Assembly (NCBI GenBank): GCA_910579615.1
Contig: CAJTUA010000025.1
Span: 1-55,029 of the forward strand
DNA: 55,029 nucleotides
Source: an uncultured Lachnospiraceae bacterium
GTDB taxonomy: Bacteria; Bacillota; Clostridia; Lachnospirales; Lachnospiraceae
Direction of reading: 5' to 3'
In this document: positions 23,422 to 32,058 of the stretch, piece by piece
Layout: each line of letters starts with the position of its first letter
Position numbering within the stretch: the stretch's first letter is position 1
The notes under the pieces: model-generated
Database searches by the model: none
Seen by the model: the letters and a program-made list of their open reading frames with translations, nothing else
What the model was told of the DNA's origin: nothing
Translations under genes and position numbers: made by a program

Positions 23422-25848
23422 TTATTTTCTCCCCTTTGTGCCTTTTTTCACGGCTTTCTTTTTGTTTTCCGCCGTTTTTTTGGCGGCAGCTTTTTCTGTG
23501 GCGGGTTCTTTTGACACGGCAGTTTCCGCAACAGCCTCATCAGGCTTTGCTTTCACTGCTGCCTTCGCCTTTCCTTTTTCCGCAGCTTTCTTCCCCTTCT
23601 TTTCGGCTGCCTTTATCTCTTTCCTTGGCATTTCCTCCGCAGCAAATATCGCAAAACCAAGCGGCGGCAGCACAATCTCAATATACTGCTCCTGCCCGTC
23701 CACTTCTCCCTTTTTCGTCTGCTTTACACGCGGGTTTACCATGCCGCTTCCGCCAAACTCCACCGCGTCGCTGTTGAAAATCTCTTTGTATTTGCCCTCA
23801 AATGGCACCGCTGCCTGATAGGAGGCATACTCCACCGGGGTAAAGTTACAAATCACAAAAAGCTTTTCCGCCTTCTTCTTCGAATAGCGCATGAAGCTGA
23901 CCAGGCTGTGGTCTGCATCCATACTGCTAATCCACGAAAATCCTTCCGGGTCATAGTCCGTCTCATACAATGCCGGATGCCTGCGGTAAAACTCATTTAA
24001 TTTTGCGGAGTAATCCTGCATCTTCTGGTGGCTGCCATAGGAGAGCAAATCCCAGTCAAGGCTGCGCTCCTCGCTCCACTCCCTCGTCTGCCCAAACTCC
24101 TGTCCCATGAACAAAAGCTTCTTGCCAGGATGTGTCGTCATAAAACCATACGCCAGACGCAGATTCGAAAATTTCTGTTCCAGGCTGCCCGGCATCTTAT
24201 AGAGCATCGAGGCCTTCCCGTGCACCACCTCATCGTGCGAGAGCACAAGCACAAATTTCTCGCTGTACGCGTAAACCATACCGAAGGTCAATGCGCCGTG
24301 GCAGCCCTTGCGGAACAGCGGGTCCTGCTTCATGTAATTCGTAAAATCATTCATCCAGCCCATATTCCACTTCAAATCAAAGCCAAGGCTGCCCTTTTCA
24401 ACCTCCCCGGTTACCTCCGGCCATGCCGTGGACTCCTCCGCAATCAGCAGCGCGCCATCCTTTCTCCTGTGGAAAACCGAAGATAAATGGTGGAACAGCT
24501 CAATCGCATCCAGGTTCTCATGGCCGCCGTACTGATTCGCAATCCATTCCCCGGCATTCTTGCCGTAATCCAGATAGAGCATGGAAGCCACCGCATCCAT
24601 GCGGATACCGTCGGCATGGTATTTCTCCACCCAGAACAGCGCATTCGCAATCAGGAAATTCGATACCTGCGGACGCGCGTAATTGTAAATCAGGGTTCCC
24701 CAGTGCGGGTGCGCCCCCTGGCGCGGGTCGGCATGCTCATACAGGCAGGTGCCGTCAAAATTGGACAAACCGAACGTATCCCGCGGGAAATGCGCCGGCA
24801 CCCAGTCCAGGATGACGCCGATTCCATTCTCATGCATATAATTCATGAAATACATAAAATCCTGCGGCGTTCCGTAGCGCGCCGTCGCGGCATAGTAACC
24901 GGTCACCTGATAGCCCCACGAGCCGTCAAACGGATGCTCCATCACCGGCATCAGCTCCACATGCGTGTAGCCCATTTTCTTCACATAATCCGCAAGCATC
25001 ACCGCCAGCTCACGGTAATTGTAAAAGCTTCCGTTTTTCTCCTCCGGCTTTTTAAAGGAACCAAGGTGCACCTCATAAATCGAAACCGGCGCTTCATCCA
25101 GTTTCGCCTCCTTGCGCGCCGACATCCATTTTTCATCCGTCCAGGTAAACTCCGAAAGGTCCGTGACAACAGAAGCATTCGCCGGGCGCAATTCCGCCGC
25201 ATTTGCGTAAGGGTCCGCCTTTAAGTAAGTCAGCCCGCCCTTTGCCTTAATCTCAAATTTATATACTTCGTTTTTGCCAACGCCCGGAATAAAAATCTCG
25301 AAAATACCGGAGTCGCCAAGCCTTCTCATCTGGTGCCGTCTGCCGTCCCAGTTATTGAAATTGCCGACCACGCTCACACGCACCGCGTTCGGTGCCCACA
25401 CTGCAAAAAGTGTTCCCGAAACCGTGCCGCCGCCTATCTTCTCCCGTGTCAGGATGTGCGCGCCAAGCTTTTCGTAGATGGTATAGTGGATGCCCTCACG
25501 AAATTTCTCGCAGTCCTCTTTCGTAAGATACGGTTCAAACGCATATGGGTCGGTATATTCCTCCTCATTGCCGTTCCGGTGCGTCGCGCGCAGCGTATAG
25601 GCAGGAATTTTTTTGCCAGGGAGCAGCGCGGCGAAATATCCCGCCTCATCCTCGTTCACCATCGGGTATTCCTTCCCTTTGTCCGTCACAAGTGTGATGC
25701 CCTGCGCCTCCGGCACATACGCACCGATGAGCACGCCATCCTGCGTCACACGCGGTCCCAATACATTTTGCGGCGTGTCCGCCTCCGAATACACGATGGC
25801 CTCAATCTCCGCCCAATCCATCAAATCATAAATTTTCTTTTCCTCCAT
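23422..25848 (-). CDS. glgB: 1,4-alpha-glucan branching enzyme with an Ala/Lys-rich tail
   Basis: An 808-residue GH13 enzyme that makes alpha-1,6 branches in glycogen. An N-terminal region and CBM48 module (VWAPNAVRVSVVGNFNNWDG) precede the barrel. Catalytic residues are visible in DGIRMDAVASML (Asp nucleophile), LLIAEESTAWPEV (acid Glu) and VLSHDEVVHG. The C-terminal beta domain ends near GFAIFAAEE. Residues 742-808 are an added tail of mainly Ala, Lys and Glu, resembling histone H1 tails, which is unusual for this family. The start at 25848 is chosen for GGAGG ten bases upstream; the longer frame to 26073 overlaps the DUF624 gene. DUF624 precedes it, mscS follows. Confidence 0.94.
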   Translation of the reverse strand: MEEKKIYDLMDWAEIEAIVYSEADTPQNVLGPRVTQDGVLIGAYVPEAQGITLVTDKGKEYPMVNEDEAGYFAALLPGKKIPAYTLRATHRNGNEEEYTDPYAFEPYLTKEDCEKFREGIHYTIYEKLGAHILTREKIGGGTVSGTLFAVWAPNAVRVSVVGNFNNWDGRRHQMRRLGDSGIFEIFIPGVGKNEVYKFEIKAKGGLTYLKADPYANAAELRPANASVVTDLSEFTWTDEKWMSARKEAKLDEAPVSIYEVHLGSFKKPEEKNGSFYNYRELAVMLADYVKKMGYTHVELMPVMEHPFDGSWGYQVTGYYAATARYGTPQDFMYFMNYMHENGIGVILDWVPAHFPRDTFGLSNFDGTCLYEHADPRQGAHPHWGTLIYNYARPQVSNFLIANALFWVEKYHADGIRMDAVASMLYLDYGKNAGEWIANQYGGHENLDAIELFHHLSSVFHRRKDGALLIAEESTAWPEVTGEVEKGSLGFDLKWNMGWMNDFTNYMKQDPLFRKGCHGALTFGMVYAYSEKFVLVLSHDEVVHGKASMLYKMPGSLEQKFSNLRLAYGFMTTHPGKKLLFMGQEFGQTREWSEERSLDWDLLSYGSHQKMQDYSAKLNEFYRRHPALYETDYDPEGFSWISSMDADHSLVSFMRYSKKKAEKLFVICNFTPVEYASYQAAVPFEGKYKEIFNSDAVEFGGSGMVNPRVKQTKKGEVDGQEQYIEIVLPPLGFAIFAAEEMPRKEIKAAEKKGKKAAEKGKAKAAVKAKPDEAVAETAVSKEPATEKAAAKKTAENKKKAVKKGTKGRK

Positions 25849-25876
25849 GGAACAAAACCCTCCTGAATTTATTTTA

Positions 25877-26674
25877 TTACTCCAGATACCACAAATCTTT
25901 GCGTTCTCCGTCCTCGCCTTCCCCCACGACATCGCCTTCCGTGATGAATGTGCCATCCGCCTGCACGGTCTTTTCCGGCTTCGGCATATAGCGCTTGAAC
26001 ACATGCTCAATCGGGAAGGAACAAAGCAGTGCGCACACCGCAGGCATGAAAAATACCGCCGGGAGCACAACATACATCACGACAACCGTCAGCACCACAA
26101 CCACAAGCACGGCGAGCGTGTGCAGGATGTGGCGGAATGCCATGTAGAGTGAGCTTTTGAATAGCTGCTTTGCGCCCATCGTAAACCTTGAGAGCACCGG
26201 GAAGAGGAACATCACCGTTCCCAAAAGCACAAAGCAAATTGCCAATGTCACCACGAGCAGAATCCGCCCCATTGTATCCTGCGAAGCGGTCACTGCGGCG
26301 TAGGAATATTGCAGGTTAAAGCTTAAGAGCGTAATCAGTGCCCCAAGAATCGCGCCGACCGTCGCACCAACCTTAAAATTCAGCTTGAACGCATGGACAT
26401 ACTCACGGAATACATAACCACGGTCCCTGCGGATGACCTTCATGCATACATAATAAATTGCGGTCATCGCCGGTCCAATCGGCACCATGCAGACCGCGTC
26501 AATCGCCATGTAAATGAAAAGCTGCAGCGGGTCGCTTAAGGTACTTGTGACCAACGTAATCAGAAAATATCCCGGAATGCAGCAGATTGCCCACAAAATA
26601 CTTACAAAAAGCATGTCCCACAGCTTCGACATTCCCCGAAAAAAAGTATTGTCCGGATTAAAAAGTCCTCCCAT
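25877..26674 (-). CDS. DUF624 (YesL-like) membrane protein
   Basis: 265 residues with about six hydrophobic segments. The start MGGLFNPDNTFFRGMSKLWD and the strings CCIPGYFLITLVTSTL and GPAMTAIYYVCMKVIRRDRGYVFREYVHAFK (split: GPAMTAIYYV / YVFREYVHAFK) are typical DUF624. Members often sit beside carbohydrate transport genes; function unknown. The C-terminal 35 residues are acidic and probably cytosolic. AGGAAG lies about ten bases before the ATG. It lies between manA and glgB on the same strand, so a link to sugar metabolism is plausible. Its leader holds three tandem copies of the repeated element. Confidence 0.88.
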   Translation of the reverse strand: MGGLFNPDNTFFRGMSKLWDMLFVSILWAICCIPGYFLITLVTSTLSDPLQLFIYMAIDAVCMVPIGPAMTAIYYVCMKVIRRDRGYVFREYVHAFKLNFKVGATVGAILGALITLLSFNLQYSYAAVTASQDTMGRILLVVTLAICFVLLGTVMFLFPVLSRFTMGAKQLFKSSLYMAFRHILHTLAVLVVVVLTVVVMYVVLPAVFFMPAVCALLCSFPIEHVFKRYMPKPEKTVQADGTFITEGDVVGEGEDGERKDLWYLE

Positions 26675-26700
26675 AAATTTTTATCTTCCTCTCTATTTAA

Positions 26701-26797
26701 AGTTCCGTATGCGCCCTCCCATCCCTTTCACGGCAGTGGCATTTCTGTCCGCTTCGCTCCCATAAATCCCACTGGGGGGCTGTGCGGGCGCATACTG
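26701..26797 (-). repeat. Repeated structured leader element, copy 4
   Basis: 97 bases. Minus strand: opens CAGTATGCGCCC, closes GGGCGCATACGGAACT; inner stem CAGTGG-GATTT with AAAT-GCCACTG; loop GGGAGCGAAGCGGAC. It ends about 20 bases before the DUF624 ribosome site. Confidence 0.82.
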
Positions 26798-26803
26798 TTT
26801 TAA

Positions 26804-26899
26804 AGTTCCGTATGCGCCCTCCCATCCCCTTTACGGCAGTGGCATTTCTGTCCGCTTCGCTCCCATAAATCCCACTGGGGGCTGTGCGGGCGCATACTG
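26804..26899 (-). repeat. Repeated structured leader element, copy 5
   Basis: 96 bases, second unit of the triple array; nearly identical to copy 4, apart from one fewer G near 26880 and CCCTT against CCTTT near 26830. Confidence 0.82.
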
Positions 26900-26905
26900 T
26901 TTTAA

Positions 26906-27001
26906 AGTTCCGTATGCGCCCTCCCATCCCTTTCACGGCAGTGGCATTTCTGTCCGCTTTGCTCCCATAAATCCCACTGGGGGCTGTGCGGGCGCATACT
27001 G
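26906..27001 (-). repeat. Repeated structured leader element, copy 6
   Basis: 96 bases, third unit of the array; it differs from its neighbours in the loop (CAAAGC against CGAAGC). It begins four bases after the manA stop codon. Confidence 0.82.
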
Positions 27002-27004
27002 TTT

Positions 27005-27943
27005 TTAATTTCCGGTGCAGGAGGTGATTAACTCCATATCCCCTGAAAGCCTGTAGCTGCCGTAGCCTGATGGGAGCAGGAAATGGTCGCCCTTTGTAAG
27101 CTTTATGCCATCAATTTCCCCTGCGCCCCCGACCACGCTGAAAATACAAAAGGCCTCGTTCATTGCAAAGTCCGCCTCCCCCTTCACCTCAAGCCGGTCC
27201 ACCGAATAGTAAGCACATGAAATCAGATGCTCCTTCACCGCACCCCCAATCTGCTGTTTCGTGCGCTCCGCCCCCACATCCTTATGCGGGCAGCCGATGA
27301 CATCAATGCTTTTTTCAATGTGGAGTTCGCGCGGCTTACCATCCTGCAGGCGGTCATAATCATAAAGGCGGTATGTGATATCACTGTTTTGCTGTGTCTC
27401 AAGGATGAGTGTCCCGCCCTTGATGGCATGTACGGTTCCTGGGACAATCTGGAAAAAATCGCCCTTCTTTATCGGGATGACGCGGATTAAATCGTTCCAG
27501 CGCTTCTGCTCAATCATCTGCCGCAGTTCTTCCTTCGTTTCCGCGTGGTGCCCAATCACAATCTTCGCGTCCTCGTCACAGTCAAGGATGTACCAGCACT
27601 CCGTTTTTCCGAGTGCCCCGTTCTCGTGCTCCTTTGCATACGCATCATCCGGATGCACCTGTATACTCAAATCCGCCTTCGCGTCAATAATCTTGATTAA
27701 CAGCGGGAACACATCGCCTCCCATCCCGCCAAACAACTCCCGCTTCTCCTTCCAGAGCTCGCTTAAATGCTTTCCGTCAAAACTGCCCCCGCGCACCAGG
27801 CAATCGCCATTTGGGTGCGCGCTGACTGCCCAGCACTCCCCGGTTCTCTCCCCCGGGATATCATAACAAAAATCATCGCGCAGCCTCGTTCCGCCCCATA
27901 TCATTTCCTTAAAAACAGGCTTTAGAAAAATCACTTCATGCAT
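27005..27943 (-). CDS. manA: Mannose-6-phosphate isomerase, class I
   Basis: A 312-residue zinc-dependent cupin that interconverts mannose-6-phosphate and fructose-6-phosphate. Motifs: FKEMIWGGTRLRD, SIQVHPDDAYAKEHE (zinc-binding Gln and His), GKTECWYILDCDEDA (Glu ligand), GDFFQIVPGTVHAI (His ligand), ETQQNSDITYRLYDYDR (catalytic Arg region). Length fits the short Firmicute form. The start MHEVIF at 27943 is chosen because GTGAGG lies just before it; an upstream GTG overlaps that site. A promoter at 28027-28055 and a long leader hairpin precede it. DUF624 and glgB follow beyond the repeat array. Confidence 0.94.
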   Translation of the reverse strand: MHEVIFLKPVFKEMIWGGTRLRDDFCYDIPGERTGECWAVSAHPNGDCLVRGGSFDGKHLSELWKEKRELFGGMGGDVFPLLIKIIDAKADLSIQVHPDDAYAKEHENGALGKTECWYILDCDEDAKIVIGHHAETKEELRQMIEQKRWNDLIRVIPIKKGDFFQIVPGTVHAIKGGTLILETQQNSDITYRLYDYDRLQDGKPRELHIEKSIDVIGCPHKDVGAERTKQQIGGAVKEHLISCAYYSVDRLEVKGEADFAMNEAFCIFSVVGGAGEIDGIKLTKGDHFLLPSGYGSYRLSGDMELITSCTGN

Positions 27944-27968
27944 AGGATACCTCACTTAAAAATTATTT

Positions 27969-28010
27969 GTGTCCGCGGGAAACGCCGAAACAGACCTCCC
28001 CCACGGACAC
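27969..28010 (-). promoter_or_regulatory. Long hairpin in the manA leader
   Basis: On the minus strand GTGTCCG and GGG pair with CCC and CGGACAC, with a loop of about 16 bases, then AAATAATTTTT. It could be a leaky terminator, or an attenuator between promoter and start codon. Confidence 0.5.
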
Positions 28011-28026
28011 ATTATTTTTTCTTATT

Positions 28027-28055
28027 AGTATAACACAGTTTCCATGATTTGTCCA
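28027..28055 (-). promoter_or_regulatory. Promoter of manA
   Basis: Minus strand TGGACA (28055-28050), 17 bases, TATACT (28032-28027). Confidence 0.65.
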
Positions 28056-28106
28056 CGTTTTTCAGACATCTTCCGCGCAAAGCGCACCGCTTTCAGACAT
28101 GTTGCC

Positions 28107-31070
28107 TTATCGCCTGTCACGCCCTAACAGCATACGCTCAAACACATCCTCCGGCACCGGCTTGGAATAGCGGTAGCCCTGCGCCACATAAGCACCGATT
28201 TCCATCATCAGCTCCGTATCCTCCTCTGTTTCCACACCCTCACAAACTACCTGCGCGTCCAATTCCTGTGCCAGATGAACAATATTGCGCATAATCTTGA
28301 CCTGGCGTATACGGTTCTCATTGTTGAGCAGGAAGGAACGGTCCAGCTTAATCACCGATGCTGGTATCTGCTCAAACACGCCGAGCGAGGAATAACCCGC
28401 CCCAAAATCGTCGATGGAAAGACGCACCCCGTTTTTGCGCAGGATATCCACGGTCTCCTTCACGCGCTGCCCGGAAAGCTCCTCCACCACAAGCGTCTCC
28501 GTAATTTCGACCTCAATGTATTCCTTTGGTACGCGGTAGCGCGCAATGACCTCCTCAAACCGCTCCGGGAAGCCCTCCTTGACAAAATGGATTCTGGAAA
28601 AATTACAGGAAACCGGAACAACCGGCTGCTTTGCGTCAAGCCGCCTGCGAATCATCCTGCACACCGATTCCATTACAAAAAAGTCAATCTCGGTAATCTT
28701 TCCTGTCTGTTCATAATACGGCACGAAAAATCCCGGCGCGCGGATTGCCCCGTTATCCGTCGGGTCCATAAAGCGCACCAGCGCCTCCGCCCCCACAATG
28801 CACTCGTTGCGGATATCCACCTTCGCCTGGTAGTAAACCGTAAAATCCTTCCAGACATCCACCGTCTCCAAAAGCTTCTCCCGCTCGTGCAGCTCCTGAA
28901 GCTGTCTGCGCATCTTATCATCATAAAACTGTATTTCATTGCTGTAGCGTCCTTTTAGCGTCTCCACCGCCTGGATGCCGTAGGCAAGCGCGGCATCCAA
29001 ATCGGTCTCCCCTTTCGGGATGCAGCAGACGCCCATCGCCAAGGTCATATGCATTTCCATCGCCTCATAAACCTTTTCGGAAAATTTGTTCTCAATATCA
29101 TACAGTTTCTTTTTCAGGGAGTCCACATCCTCATAGCGCACGAAAAGCACAAAATGGTCACCGCGGCTTCTCGCATAAAGCTCATTGCCCTTATCAAGCT
29201 CCTTTGCGACGACCTCGATAAAAAGTGCCAGGATTCTGCGCCCCGCCTGCCATCCATACAGTGTGTTGTAGCGCCGGAACTGGCTGATATCCGTGTACAC
29301 GACCGCGTATTGGACACCCCGTTCCGAGACAAGCTTCTTCGACGCCCGGTAATTCAGATAATTGAGGTTCCAGATATTAAAATCCGTATCCTTATACATC
29401 AGCTTTTGTATACGCCTGCTGTTTTGCAGCATTTTATAGAGAACGGCAATCGCCACAAGCGCCGCAATGGCAATCAGGACAATAATCGAGATGCTGTTGT
29501 CGCTGATAAACGCTTCCAGGCTTAGGCGGGAATAAAAATTATCCTGCAGCATATAATCATTGACCATCTTGTCACTGACCTCGGAAAGCTCCTTGTTCAA
29601 TATCCCCGCAAGGCAGGAAGCATCCTCACGCACTGCCATGTAAATCGGGTGCACATCACTTAGGACGCTGTATATTTCCATCTTGCCAAAGCTAAACTTT
29701 GTGCCAAGCAAAAACTCCGCCAGATACCCGTCACACACCGCCGCGTCCGCCTGCCCGCCATCCACGGCCTCAAGGCACGCAAGCTGGGAATCAAAAATCT
29801 GGATTCTTGCCTCCTCCCCGACAAAATCCATCATGCTCTCCCTTGACTCATTGTTGTAAGCAATCGCCAAAGTCTGTATTTTCTTTGGCTTGTCCTTCTT
29901 TTTGCGGACAACGACATGGGGAGCCTGCGCATAACGCTTTGTCAGCAAAATCCCGGACTGTTTGGTGCTCTGCGGGCTCTCGCCGCAATAACACAAAATA
30001 TCAATGCCCCCATCCTTTAAAAGCTGTGTTGCCTCCTGTATCCCGCTAAGTTCCTGATATGTAAACAAAACACCCGTGCGCTGTGTAATCCTCTCAAGCA
30101 TCTGTATGGCAAGTCCTGCGGCTTCCTCCCCATTTTTGTAAGAAAACGGATAATAACCATCCAAATACCCCACCGCCATCGTGCCTTTTTCTGCAATATA
30201 CTGCTTCTCCTCGTTTGTCAAAAGAATGGTCTGGTCCAGCCTGCTCTCATAATATTTCACCATCAGCTCGTTTTCAAGCCCCGGCTGGTTCATCTTGATA
30301 TCCGCGATGCCCTGGTTTAATTCGCGCATCACGTCGTCATTGCCCTGCCATGAAATATAAAAAATGGGCTTCGGCGCAAAACGCCCGATAATGCGCTGCC
30401 CCTCCCGTATTTCCGTAAGCGAATGTACCAGGGCGTCAATCTCCCCGTCCTCCAACGCAGCCTGTAATGCCGCCGTATTCTCATACTCTGTCACCCTTGG
30501 CGCTAAAATCCCCTGCCCCTGCATATATTCATAGAACTCATTTTTTCGCACATAAGTTTTTACAATGCCAAACGTAATGTCCTTCATGGCATCAAAATCC
30601 TCATAGGCAACCGCGCTGTCCGCCTTTACTGCAACCGCCCCAAAGGTATAGCCGCTTGAAAGGTCCGCGTACTGGTAGATTTCCTTTCTCTGCTCCGAAA
30701 ACTGCGCGGAACCAACCAAATCAATTTTTTTCTCAAGCAAAAGAGCAAGCGCTTCATCCCAGCTTGTACATTCCACATATGCAATCTCCCAGTTTGTATA
30801 TGCGCACAATGCCTCGAGATACTCTGCGTCCATGCCGCCATAGCTCCCGTCCGGATTCCTTTCATGGAACCCTTCCATCGGAAAAAAACCGACACGCACG
30901 GTGCGCTTTTCCGCGCCAAAGGCATCCTCCCCTTTCATGGCAGCGGCAAACGGCACAAGGAAAATAAGGAAGGCAAAAAAGACCCCGGCAGCGCCCAAAC
31001 CCCATTTTCTGCGTTTTTTCCCGGCGCTCCTTTGAATCTTTTTTTGCCCTTTTTCTTTCCCGTCATACAT
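28107..31070 (-). CDS. Membrane sensor with two periplasmic-binding domains, degenerate GGDEF and intact EAL (c-di-GMP phosphodiesterase)
   Basis: A 987-residue protein. After a membrane segment or signal anchor (about 22-45) come two tandem family-3 solute-binding domains (RTVRVGFFPMEGFHERNPDG; MAVGYLDGYYPFSYKNGEE), a second membrane segment (IIVLIAIAALVAIAVLY), a GGDEF-like domain whose signature reads RGDHF instead of GGDEF, and an EAL domain. The EAL domain keeps EALVR, CNFSRIHF (Asn), VEITET (Glu), SIDDFGAGYSSL (Asp pair), VIKLDRSF (Lys) and EGVET, so it should hydrolyse c-di-GMP. The GGDEF part is probably not a cyclase. The solute domains likely sense amino acids or similar ligands. 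The start at 31070 is set by GGAGG eight bases upstream. Confidence 0.9.
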   Translation of the reverse strand: MYDGKEKGQKKIQRSAGKKRRKWGLGAAGVFFAFLIFLVPFAAAMKGEDAFGAEKRTVRVGFFPMEGFHERNPDGSYGGMDAEYLEALCAYTNWEIAYVECTSWDEALALLLEKKIDLVGSAQFSEQRKEIYQYADLSSGYTFGAVAVKADSAVAYEDFDAMKDITFGIVKTYVRKNEFYEYMQGQGILAPRVTEYENTAALQAALEDGEIDALVHSLTEIREGQRIIGRFAPKPIFYISWQGNDDVMRELNQGIADIKMNQPGLENELMVKYYESRLDQTILLTNEEKQYIAEKGTMAVGYLDGYYPFSYKNGEEAAGLAIQMLERITQRTGVLFTYQELSGIQEATQLLKDGGIDILCYCGESPQSTKQSGILLTKRYAQAPHVVVRKKKDKPKKIQTLAIAYNNESRESMMDFVGEEARIQIFDSQLACLEAVDGGQADAAVCDGYLAEFLLGTKFSFGKMEIYSVLSDVHPIYMAVREDASCLAGILNKELSEVSDKMVNDYMLQDNFYSRLSLEAFISDNSISIIVLIAIAALVAIAVLYKMLQNSRRIQKLMYKDTDFNIWNLNYLNYRASKKLVSERGVQYAVVYTDISQFRRYNTLYGWQAGRRILALFIEVVAKELDKGNELYARSRGDHFVLFVRYEDVDSLKKKLYDIENKFSEKVYEAMEMHMTLAMGVCCIPKGETDLDAALAYGIQAVETLKGRYSNEIQFYDDKMRRQLQELHEREKLLETVDVWKDFTVYYQAKVDIRNECIVGAEALVRFMDPTDNGAIRAPGFFVPYYEQTGKITEIDFFVMESVCRMIRRRLDAKQPVVPVSCNFSRIHFVKEGFPERFEEVIARYRVPKEYIEVEITETLVVEELSGQRVKETVDILRKNGVRLSIDDFGAGYSSLGVFEQIPASVIKLDRSFLLNNENRIRQVKIMRNIVHLAQELDAQVVCEGVETEEDTELMMEIGAYVAQGYRYSKPVPEDVFERMLLGRDRR

Positions 31071-31253
31071 ATTGTATTCCTCCATTTTCCTTACAACGCA
31101 TTTTATAACTGCGCCAAACCACTTCCATCGTGCCGTTTCATCCATCCGCCCGCCCACATATTTCTTACTATAAACTTTAACATGCCCCTCTGGAAAAAGC
31201 AAGAAAAATTGTACCAAAAGCAGAGATGTGAAAGCAATTGTTCCTGTGTTTTC

Positions 31254-31685
31254 CTATAAATAGCACTGCAGATTTTTGCGCAGTTTTTCCTCCGATTCAA
31301 TCAGCTTCCCCGTCAGCTTCACCACACTCTCCTCCGCGTCCGGATACTGGTTGAGGTAGCGGTGCAGCGATTTGATTCCCATATCGCAGCCGTCCGTAAT
31401 CAAATCGGCCACTGTCGCGTCACTCTCCTGCATGGTAAGCTTCATGCCGGTTTTTACATTTGCCATCATTTTTGCCACCGGATGCGGCTCCTTCCCGTCC
31501 TCATGGTATTTCAGAAGAATCGCATGGGATTCATCGCCAAGCTTTTCGTGCTCTTTTTTCGCTGTCTTTAAAATCTCGCGCAGTTCGCTTGCCTGCACCT
31601 TGTCAAGCACATCCGTAAGGGAATTAATGCCCATCTTAATACCGGAATTGCATTCTTTTAACAAAGAGATTGTATCGTTTTCCAT
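31254..31685 (-). CDS. Helical bundle protein, ferritin-like (DUF2383-like)
   Basis: 143 residues, almost entirely helical in appearance, with the segments LLKECNSGIKMGINSLTDVL, LREILKTAKKEHEKLGDES, MMANVKTGMKLTM and ADLITDGCDMGIKSLHRYL. This pattern resembles four-helix-bundle proteins of the DUF2383/PA2169 type. No complete metal-binding ExxH set is evident. AAGGATGG lies before the ATG. Neighbours give no functional hint: the EAL sensor lies downstream and a divergent methyltransferase upstream. Function unknown. Confidence 0.55.
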   Translation of the reverse strand: MENDTISLLKECNSGIKMGINSLTDVLDKVQASELREILKTAKKEHEKLGDESHAILLKYHEDGKEPHPVAKMMANVKTGMKLTMQESDATVADLITDGCDMGIKSLHRYLNQYPDAEESVVKLTGKLIESEEKLRKNLQCYL

Positions 31686-32058
31686 TTTATTTCACCATCC
31701 TTTCCGGGATTTATTATCTGCATTTTAGCGGGTATTATCCGGAAGTTTACCGGGACTTTCTGGACTGATTTCTTGTTTTTTTTGATTTTTCCAAATTTTT
31801 TGTTTTAAATTTTCCTGAATTTCCTGTCGTTGCTTTTTTAGGTTTTTGTATGTTTTATTTTTCCGTTTTTTGCGTTTTGATTTCCTATATATCCCCGGCT
31901 TTCATTTCCCATGCTTTCCGCAGTTTCAAAAAAGAAATGGACATTCCCCCTTTCCTATGATATGATAGTAAAAGATGAAAATACAGGGCGGGAAACGATA
32001 TGATTGAAAATAAAAACCAAAAACACATCATGCGGCTGCATGTACGGGGATAACATAT
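31686..32058. other. Divergent intergenic region, A/T-rich
   Basis: No gene of its own. It holds long T-runs (about 31765-31880) and the promoter at 31938-31966. A 17-codon open frame starts near 32000 and ends just before the methyltransferase start; it has no clear ribosome site and is not called. Confidence 0.6.
31938..31966 (+). promoter_or_regulatory. Promoter of the RsmC-like gene
   Basis: TGGACA (31938-31943), 17 bases, TATGAT (31961-31966). Confidence 0.65.

Noticed and set aside
26697..26936. Repetitive peptide encoded across the DUF624 leader
   Set aside because: Same cause: the element array read as protein. Copies change frame and have no ribosome site.
26701..27001. Possible CRISPR array
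   Set aside because: Three ~97-bp repeats almost directly joined; no unique spacers of 30-40 bp and no cas genes in the window.
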